A stretch of DNA of 11,015 nt. Origin: Saccoglossus kowalevskii (Eukaryota; Hemichordata; Enteropneusta; Harrimaniidae). Below, piece after piece: positions 9,101 to 11,015 of the stretch (positions within the stretch are counted from its first letter, which is position 1; each line of letters begins with the position of its first letter). The stretch is taken from contig NW_003137829.1 in NCBI RefSeq assembly GCF_000003605.2, positions 470,659-481,673 on the forward strand. Direction: 5' to 3'. Made by a program: the position numbers and the translations under genes. Under the pieces are notes generated by a model. The model saw nothing but the letters and a program-made list of their open reading frames with translations, was not told the origin of the DNA and ran no database searches.

Positions 9101-10784
9101 GACATAATTAGATATTTTTCTCCTTGAAGTCATCAGTACACCAGTTAGACAAGCTGACTAAATACTGTAAACAGCTTTAATTCTGCAATTAATTTTTAAG
9201 AACTTCACAAGTCAGAGAAAATTTTTAAAATTGTATTGCAGTTACTTTGGGACAGTGAGTCACAGTAACTTTTGTAAAATTTTGTCCTCACAAAAACCTG
9301 AAATTATGGAACCGCAGAAAACTGATAGTGACACAAAATGAATAATTTACAGTATTTATGTATAGTGTATATGTATACGACTCCATTACCATTGAGAAGA
9401 CTGAAAACATTCTCATTTAACATACCGGTAGTTATTATTTTTCATGTTTTCTCATCATTCAAATTGTAACCTTCCTTACTAATGACTATTAAAAGCAAAA
9501 AAAAAAAAACAAGCCTTTCCTGGTTCTGTTCAAAGGATGGGAGAACAGTGCACATAAATTCAAAATACCACACAAACACAAACTCGTTCAAGCAAAGTAA
9601 AATACCCATTGACAGGATTTCATGTTACTATTAGTATGTGGGAATAACTGAGAGGATGATGCCATGCAGAGGTCAAACCAAATCTCAGACAGACGATTGT
9701 CACCTGAATAGCCCTTTCTCTTCCGGTTAATAGGCATTTTAACTGCAATTACTTCTTTTTCTTTTTTTTAAAGAAGTATTTCAGTTAATTGTAAATAAAT
9801 TTAAAAAAAAAACAATAATTTAACAAAGCACAACATAAATTGTTCAAAATAACAAAAATTAATAAATGTGCTGTGTAATGTGAGATGAGAAGAGTGGGTT
9901 GAGTGTGCTTAATCATTGCCAGTATTAAAGGGTGGTGGTAGTCACACAGCACATGTTTAAATTTCATGTAAACAAATAATGTATTTTACACGTATTGTGT
10001 GTGTCACTATTAGTTCTATATCGAACAGAATACAGGGTCACGACCACCACCCTTTAAGTGGTATAGTAACATAATTTAAAAAGTATGATTAAATTCATCT
10101 GGGATATAGACCATAATATTTGATGATTTGGCAACTAAAATACAATTCAAGATTCAAATAATCAATCAGCATATTCACCTACTGGTACATTGTAAAGTAC
10201 ATGAATAATATTCTGACAGTAAGTTGTCATGTATATTTTATTGGAAGCACATGAACCTACTCAAAGTGATCTGTTACCAAGTTAGCATGAATAATTCAAA
10301 TCAAATCTCATCAAAACATGTGCCTCTATTTGAGATGTAATAGTAAGAGCGAATATGATGTCCTAATCTTCCAACCAAAACATTCTTTGTAAGAAAGTTT
10401 TCAATGCCAGTTTTATATGTTAGAATCAGTGTACCTTCTGAGCCGATATAACCAACGGAAAAAAGTTTGCGGTGACACAAGTAGTTGTGCTAATTCACTG
10501 GTGCATCATTGGTGCAACAAACAATTGTACACTAATATAGTAACCTAATACAGTGACCATAACATTTCTGATTGATTTCTGATTAAACTACTTTTATAGG
10601 AAGTGGGGGTTGATAACAACATACCTGATCCACTAGGTTTGGACACCTCCATCTTCATATTAAGGAGGACATCTACAGCCCACTCCACCTGGTCTAAACA
10701 GTCTTGTAATGAGAACTCATTAATGTATAGCCACTCTGCAAACTCCAGTAAGTAATCCACCTTCTGCCACTCACTAGCACTGGA
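19..10784 (-). CDS. CFAP46: CFAP46-like ciliary central-apparatus protein, internal part of gene (19 exons)
   Basis: Seen: joining the minus-strand exons 10625-10784, 8610-8935, 8208-8425, 7990-8055, 7362-7510, 6899-6997, 6427-6577, 6093-6191, 5816-5977, 4720-4922, 4094-4184, 3226-3450, 2677-2823, 2487-2557, 1949-2027, 1213-1299, 524-712, 313-402 and 19-108 gives 2702 bases. That is one short of 901 codons; the missing base falls in exon 3. All introns are GT-AG and all other phases agree. The product is helical and TPR-like, with two lysine-rich linkers, a charged coiled-coil-like segment and a proline-rich linker. Family knowledge: CFAP46 (about 2,700 residues in mammals) belongs to the C1d projection of the axonemal central pair, with FAP54, FAP74, FAP221 and calmodulin, and influences ciliary beating. 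Inference: the helical pattern and short motifs match CFAP46 from memory. Another large TPR-type axonemal protein such as CFAP54 is the main alternative. Start and stop lie outside the window. No promoter or polyadenylation site belongs here. Confidence 0.72.
313..402 (-). CDS. CFAP46: CFAP46-like exon 18 (90 bases)
   Basis: 30 codons, phase 0 at both ends. The acceptor is CTATGTTACAG and the donor GTAGGTTG. It encodes SDQALCDHYLAQASEVLSQC followed by VHLALQKGYT. Together with the last helix of exon 17 it forms a helix-turn-helix of the same size as exon 19. Confidence 0.86.
452..512. repeat. TTAAT-rich low-complexity stretch
   Basis: Repeated ATTAATTAATTAACTA, AATTAATTAG and AATTAACAATTAATT blocks inside the 121-base intron between exons 17 and 18, just downstream (gene sense) of the exon 17 donor. 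Simple-sequence in nature. Confidence 0.6.
524..712 (-). CDS. CFAP46: CFAP46-like exon 17: proline-rich acidic linker
   Basis: 63 codons, phase 0 at both ends. The acceptor is CATGTATTTCAG and the donor GTGAGGGA. It opens with HLSQSDGPPVAPPPAPLADV, goes through a glycine/serine/acidic stretch (SGDGRESVGSGVEAEHLDDQ) and ends in the helix SKQYIKYSMIADKMK. The first two thirds are probably a disordered loop between helical repeats (inference). Confidence 0.86.
713..1212 (-). other. intron between exons 16 and 17
   Basis: 500 bases of AT-rich sequence. An 87-codon open frame (868-1131) is present, but I saw no recognisable domain and no need for it in the phase chain. A short 7-base-stem hairpin (715-721 with 727-733) sits at the 3' splice site of exon 17. 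Nothing else seen. Confidence 0.7.
1213..1299 (-). CDS. CFAP46: CFAP46-like exon 16 (87 bases)
   Basis: 29 codons, phase 0 at both ends. The acceptor is TTTGTTCAG. Of two overlapping donors, GTAGGTAA after GAT ATG keeps the frame; the one four bases downstream does not. It encodes SLYNIGRCLRMLGLHAAPDA followed by AAQWDVHDM, a TPR-like first helix with Y-x-x-G-x-x-L-x-x-L-G. Confidence 0.86.
1300..1948 (-). other. intron between exons 15 and 16, holding a tandem repeat
   Basis: 649 bases. More than half is a 157-base tandem repeat (annotated separately). The rest is AT-rich, with a TATA-type run around 1450-1468, and shows no coding potential. Confidence 0.75.
1524..1887. repeat. 157-base tandem repeat, about 2.3 copies
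   Basis: Copies begin at 1524, 1681 and 1838, exactly 157 bases apart each time, with the shared start TCACTTTTTACC (TCACTTCTTACC in the middle copy). The first two full copies differ by only a handful of substitutions. The third is cut off near 1887, where it diverges after AAAGAATT. A shared inner mark is GATATCATCACGAAATGAAC. It lies wholly inside an intron. Confidence 0.93.
1949..2027 (-). CDS. CFAP46: CFAP46-like exon 15 (79 bases)
   Basis: One base completing serine plus 26 codons, ending in phase 0. The acceptor is TGTTTTCAG and the donor GTAATTTA. It encodes CLGEMALLQLTSSHNMAA followed by SITELKAK, a helical hairpin that continues into SLYNIGRCLRMLG of exon 16. Too short to show as an open reading frame; found from splice sites and phase. 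Confidence 0.83.
2028..2486 (-). other. intron between exons 14 and 15
   Basis: 459 AT-rich bases. It contains a long A/T palindrome at 2351-2373 (T, nine A, TATA, eight T, A) and a GTGCGTGCGTGTG stretch near 2426-2438. No coding sequence seen. Confidence 0.7.
2487..2557 (-). CDS. CFAP46: CFAP46-like exon 14 (71 bases)
   Basis: 23 codons plus two bases, phase 0 to 2. The acceptor is CTGTCTACCTACAG and the donor GTGTGTAG. It encodes TVEEFVSATPVLSNVNKEWQ then DTA, with a serine codon split to exon 15. The longer cysteine-rich reading frame overlapping it is in another frame and is not coding. Confidence 0.83.
2677..2823 (-). CDS. CFAP46: CFAP46-like exon 13
   Basis: 49 codons, phase 0 at both ends. 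The acceptor is CTTTTTTTCAATAG and the donor GTACGTGT. It encodes MRNMSLPLQREVVAIKITYA, ELLIDMFVIYANEKRQHQ and LSEARKASIIK. The opening ATG is an internal codon, not a start: the exon is preceded by a good acceptor and joins exon 12 in frame. Confidence 0.86.
2824..3225 (-). other. intron between exons 12 and 13
   Basis: 402 bases, very AT-rich with several T and A runs. I see no repeat, element or coding segment. Short open frames here are chance products of base composition. Confidence 0.68.
3226..3450 (-). CDS. CFAP46: CFAP46-like exon 12
   Basis: 75 codons, phase 0 at both ends. The acceptor is CTTATTTTGTAG. Two donors are possible at the 3' end; GTAGGTGT after CAA GAA keeps phase 0, while the one four bases downstream would break the frame into exon 13. 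It encodes QSVDQLLHCGHHRDAIKILQ, AGVLRLFACDSIDKEQQ, FLLQAKKILHKAVSVGDEIL and DVVTLSSLQE. The H-x-D-A-I-x-x-L-x-x-H spacing is TPR-like. Confidence 0.88.
3489..3722. mobile_element. MITE-like element with AACCTTTTCACCA ends
   Basis: The left end reads AACCTTTTCACCACCAG (from 3489). The right end, read inward on the other strand, is AACCTTTTCACCAGCAA (from 3721). That is 13 identical end bases about 233 bases apart. TCTGCACTAT (left) and TCTGCACTTT (right, reversed) give a second weaker inverted pair inside. The right end abuts TTAA, as in TTAA-targeting piggyBac-type MITEs; the left flank is GCAA, so a TTAA duplication is not intact. It has no coding capacity. Confidence 0.6.
3894..4021. repeat. 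imperfect inverted repeat
   Basis: The arm near 3897-3920 (ATATTGAAATACAACTCACTG) can pair with the arm near 3997-4021 (CTGTGAGGTATATTGCAATAC), with several mismatches and gaps. It could be a decayed MITE or chance in AT-rich sequence; the ends are not defined. Confidence 0.35.
4094..4184 (-). CDS. CFAP46: CFAP46-like exon 11
   Basis: 91 bases. The first base completes the lysine codon from exon 10; it ends in phase 0. The acceptor is AATATTTGGCAG and the donor GTGTGTAT. It encodes YASIQVSHVLAESGNTMK followed by TKANKELMTACQ. Exons 10 and 11 join as TLEAKYASIQVSHVLAE, one continuous helix. Confidence 0.84.
4185..4719 (-). other. intron between exons 10 and 11
   Basis: 535 bases. It contains the decayed CTGT/ACAG-type element at about 4416-4601. 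The remaining sequence is AT-rich with no coding or RNA gene seen. Confidence 0.7.
4416..4601. mobile_element. decayed MITE, same family as 4992-5197
   Basis: It aligns over most of its length with the element at 4992-5197 in the same direction. Shared marks include CTTGGAATTTATTTT, GCTATTTTC, GCTGAAGG, AAATCCAG, TTTTCCTATA and CATCAAAAATCAGTG. The right end is ACAG followed by TA (4602-4603). The left end is degraded, but TA is present at 4414-4415. It is older or more diverged than the other copy, since its terminal repeats match poorly. Confidence 0.75.
4720..4922 (-). CDS. CFAP46: CFAP46-like exon 10
   Basis: 67 codons plus two bases, phase 0 to 2. The acceptor is TATCTGAAACAG and the donor GTGAGTAC, near perfect. 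It encodes VLPCDELFWLRTTLLLVDA, the linker ILGDSENSERFNK, and the helix ARAVVLKAVATFNDIALQR, then SSVVLYIKATLEA with a split lysine. It starts after the acceptor, not at the upstream in-frame methionine, which is intronic. Confidence 0.88.
4923..5815 (-). other. intron between exons 9 and 10
   Basis: 893 bases. It contains the well-preserved MITE at 4992-5197. The rest (5200-5815) is AT-rich with no recognisable gene; a small repeat TGCATACTTGCATACT lies near 5395-5411. Neighbouring exons join in phase 0, so an unseen phase-0 exon cannot be strictly excluded. Confidence 0.65.
4992..5197. mobile_element. MITE with CTGT...ACAG ends and TA target duplication
   Basis: The left end reads CTGTAGAATACTTTATTTTC (from 4992). 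The right end, read inward on the other strand, is CTGTGGAATACTTTATTTTC (from 5197): 19 of 20 bases agree and similarity continues for about 20 more. TA lies on both sides (4990-4991, 5198-5199). Inside, GGAATTTATTTTC and its complement recur, so the whole element can fold on itself. At 206 bases it has no coding capacity. TA duplication and TIRs suggest a Tc1/mariner-superfamily or similar transposase in trans (inference). Confidence 0.88.
5816..5977 (-). CDS. CFAP46: CFAP46-like exon 9: clearest TPR-like repeats
   Basis: 54 codons, phase 0 at both ends. The acceptor is CTTTTCTTGACAG and the donor GTGAGTGA. It contains two helix-turn-helix units: GHYQTARQMLHEAHLSALAF, then AQVLFHLARLSYHEAN with MGQVIQLLNQAQ. 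The G/A/Y spacing (L-x-x-L-A-x-L-x-Y, then G-x-V-x-x-L-x-x-A) follows the TPR signature, supporting a scaffold role. The open frame runs on into the intron only by chance. Confidence 0.9.
6093..6191 (-). CDS. CFAP46: CFAP46-like exon 8
   Basis: 33 codons, phase 0 at both ends. The acceptor is TTTACAATATAG and the donor GTGAGTAT. It encodes TDIKESVKGLSMHLSGLNLR followed by KMWTDEAAILIRL. The second part (W-x-x-E-A-A-x-L-x-x-L) leads straight into the TPR-like exon 9 and looks like its first helix. Confidence 0.86.
6427..6577 (-). CDS. CFAP46: CFAP46-like exon 7: charged, probable coiled coil
   Basis: 50 codons plus the first base completing arginine 340. The acceptor is TTGTTTTCAG and the donor GTAAGATG. 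It is very rich in K, E, R and Q (SREEISKWKEKQIQVRK, EEVRVQESQKQIRFDE), without proline until the end (SFTPPDQK). That favours a long single helix or coiled coil (inference). The plus-strand and alternate-frame reading frames over this exon are shadows. Confidence 0.87.
6578..6898 (-). other. intron between exons 6 and 7
   Basis: 321 bases. A weak inverted pair (GATCCAGGC near 6744-6752 and CCTGGATC near 6860-6867) is visible, too short to call an element. Nothing else seen. Confidence 0.65.
6899..6997 (-). CDS. CFAP46: CFAP46-like exon 6
   Basis: 99 bases, entered with one base of a split lysine codon and left with two bases of a split arginine codon. The acceptor is TTTTTTCTTAG and the donor GTAAGCTG. 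It encodes SMEVCQELNLASAVKYHEQL and then the acidic DININEEEQAR. The A-x-x-Y-H-E-x-L pattern looks like the second helix of a TPR-type hairpin. Confidence 0.86.
6998..7361 (-). other. intron between exons 5 and 6
   Basis: 364 bases with a perfect short hairpin at 7052-7073 (annotated separately). No coding sequence or transposon seen. Confidence 0.65.
7052..7073. repeat. perfect short hairpin
   Basis: TATAGGATTT, two A, then AAATCCTATA: ten-base arms with no mismatch around a two-base centre. Function unknown; it may be chance in an AT-rich intron. Confidence 0.6.
7362..7510 (-). CDS. CFAP46: CFAP46-like exon 5: conserved helical block
   Basis: 49 codons plus two bases, phase 0 to 2. The acceptor is CATATTACAG and the donor GTAAGTCA. 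It encodes MLTLHYLDDLVTELCELGF, HHLTLPVLALAETVAHD and GSKSLAVLYHLK. The last lysine codon is split across the intron (AA|G). Regular leucine/alanine spacing indicates two or three packed helices. This is one of the blocks most like CFAP46. Confidence 0.88.
7511..7989 (-). other. intron between exons 4 and 5
   Basis: 479 bases. Overlapping open frames on both strands (7556-7849) show no recognisable motif. The stretch around 7670-7760 is less AT-rich than the rest and might be a decayed repeat, but I cannot define ends. Confidence 0.6.
7990..8055 (-). CDS. CFAP46: CFAP46-like exon 4 (66 bases)
   Basis: This is the smallest exon, 22 codons, phase 0 at both ends. The acceptor is TTTTCAAG and the donor GTAAGTAA, near consensus. 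It encodes IREAFKEDHSAQGLNKENLL followed by KP, which joins directly to MLTLHYLDDLV in exon 5. The other two frames contain stops or do not join, so the frame is firm. That frame is what exposes the break in exon 3. Confidence 0.85.
8208..8425 (-). CDS. CFAP46: CFAP46-like exon 3: lysine/glycine linker with an internal frame break
   Basis: The acceptor is TTCACCCCACCAG and the donor GTAATGTT. It opens in phase 0 with VCLPSAGKVMKELATRQ, then a low-complexity run rich in K, G and E (GKGSPKGKKGKDGKGKEGE). The 3' end codes DWASYDVPDE in phase 0, which is what exon 4 needs, but this is a different frame from the 5' part. Exon length is 218, not a multiple of three. The 5' frame, carried through the donor, would hit TGA at 8013-8015 in exon 4. 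The 3' frame has TAA at 8271-8273 on its upstream side. The break must therefore lie between about 8208 and 8270, most simply near 8241-8250. Boundaries are well supported; integrity is not. Confidence 0.78.
8610..8935 (-). CDS. CFAP46: CFAP46-like exon 2: lysine-rich/acidic linker then helical segment
   Basis: This is the largest exon (326 bases; residues 54-162). The acceptor is TTTTGACAG and the donor GTCAGTTT. The first part is low complexity: KKKKTAKKGKK, then serine/proline/threonine, then the acidic ASESEDEFNFGDF. The second part is ordered and helical (LTHVRQLETLIRAHVMLAKMAGRSSS, given here as LTHVRQLETLIRAHV and MLAKMAGRSSS), ending in YGYIIRLWQ. It ends in phase 0. The basic and acidic runs look like a disordered tether between helical blocks (inference). 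Confidence 0.88.
9165..9352. mobile_element. MITE-like element with CTGTAAA ends and TA flanks
   Basis: TAAATACTGTAAA at 9159-9171 is matched exactly by its complement TTTACAGTATTTA at 9346-9358. If TA (9163-9164 and 9353-9354) is the target duplication, the element is CTGTAAA...TTTACAG, 188 bases. The end form is the same as in the 4992-5197 element, but the interior is only loosely similar, so it may be a related subfamily or an old copy. No coding capacity. Confidence 0.6.
9739..9788. repeat. long near-perfect hairpin with TTAA ends
   Basis: The left arm TTAACTGCAATTACTTCTTT (9739-9758) pairs with the right arm AAAGAAGTATTTCAGTTAA (9770-9788) with about two differences, around an 11-base pyrimidine-rich loop. 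Both outer ends are TTAA. It could be a miniature remnant of a TTAA-inserting element or a structured intronic RNA; the sequence alone does not decide. Confidence 0.65.
9929..10053. mobile_element. 125-base MITE-like element with TTAA at both ends
   Basis: AGGGTGGTGGT starts at 9929 after TTAA (9925-9928). Its exact complement ACCACCACCCT ends at 10053 and is followed by TTAA (10054-10057). Beyond the 11 exact bases the ends continue as AGTCAC and CGTGAC. A second inverted pair inside uses GTCACACAGCAC and GTGTGTGTCAC. TTAA flanks recall piggyBac-type insertion, though the end is AGGG and not the usual CCC/CCT, so TTAA may instead be part of the terminal repeat. Confidence 0.72.
10625..10784 (-). 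CDS. CFAP46: CFAP46-like exon 1 of window (residues 1-53)
   Basis: The acceptor is a good pyrimidine tract (CCACACTCTCCACAG) and the donor is GTATGTTG. It starts in phase 0 and ends with one spare base (G) that completes an alanine codon with exon 2. It encodes an amphipathic helical pair containing VDYLLEFAEWLY and LDQVEWAVDVLLNM. Aromatic FAEWLY followed by a second helix with W-A-x-D-x-L-L is the pattern that first pointed to CFAP46. It ends in the flexible stretch EVSKPSGS that leads into the lysine linker. Confidence 0.85.
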
Positions 10785-11007
10785 CTGTGGAGAGTGTGGA
10801 TGGGATAGTAGGCGAGATATATACAGACTCTGGGGTCAGGAGAGTTTATTGGCAGATGGGTGGGGTGTAGAATATTAATATTTATATTCAGAAATGCATG
10901 AATTCTACACAGTCTTCTTTGTACAACTTCTGATTGATAAATGAATATTATGTTTACACATAAAGTATACTGTCCAGGAAGCTTGACAAAACCAAACCCT
11001 CCCTAAC

Positions 11008-11015
11008 CTGGAAAC
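11008..11015 (-). CDS. possible 3' tip of the preceding exon, cut by the window edge
   Basis: The minus strand reads GTTTCCAG then GTTAGGG, an acceptable donor. Ending in phase 0 (TTC CAG) would fit the phase-0 start of exon 1. Only eight bases are visible, so this is a guess; the real preceding exon may lie wholly outside the window. Confidence 0.25.

Larger units (their letters stand above)
8936..10624 (-). other. largest intron, between exons 1 and 2
   Basis: 1689 bases. It contains a CTGT/ACAG element (9165-9352), a 13-base A run near 9497-9511, a long hairpin (9739-9788) and a TTAA-flanked element (9929-10053). Exons 1 and 2 join in phase 1 with a sensible alanine codon. No convincing exon was found inside, though none can be excluded. 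Confidence 0.7.

Noticed and set aside
9497-9511. Poly-A run as the tail of a retroposed sequence
   Set aside because: No retroposed body or flanking target duplication could be seen; a simple A run is sufficient.

Overview
The window is eukaryotic, most likely from an invertebrate animal with motile cilia. It is AT-rich (about two thirds A+T by eye). It holds no bacterial-type genes, and it is filled by the middle part of one large, intron-rich gene on the minus strand. I reconstructed 19 consecutive coding exons (66 to 326 bases) bounded by GT...AG introns whose splice phases agree from exon to exon. Together they encode about 901 residues. Neither the start codon nor the stop codon is inside the window, so the gene continues on both sides. 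The species cannot be named from sequence alone.

The deduced protein is an all-helical, TPR-like scaffold with lysine-rich and proline-rich linkers. From memory of the family, the best match is CFAP46 (TTC40/FAP46), a subunit of the C1d projection of the ciliary central apparatus. Its known partners there are FAP54, FAP74, FAP221 and calmodulin. The identification rests on recognised patterns such as VDYLLEFAEWLY, DWASYDVPDE, KPMLTLHYLDDLV and a TPR-type block in exon 9. No search was run.

Layout in transcription order (high to low coordinates): a helical block (exon 1), a lysine/serine/acidic linker plus a conserved helical segment (exon 2), and a second lysine/glycine-rich linker ending in DWASYDVPDE (exon 3). 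Exons 4-6 are a helical block and exon 7 is a charged, probably coiled-coil segment. Exons 8-16 are TPR-like helices, exon 17 is a proline-rich acidic linker, and exons 18-19 are two 90-base helical exons. Exon 3 contains the one break in the model: its two ends are in different reading frames, one base out of register. This may be an assembly error, a real indel allele or an unusual splice.

The introns carry several small non-autonomous transposon-like elements: three CTGT...ACAG elements flanked by TA (two clearly related to each other), one TTAA-flanked element with AGGGTGGTGGT ends, and one element with AACCTTTTCACCA ends. They also carry a 157-base tandem repeat and several hairpins. I found no tRNA, rRNA, CRISPR array or second gene.
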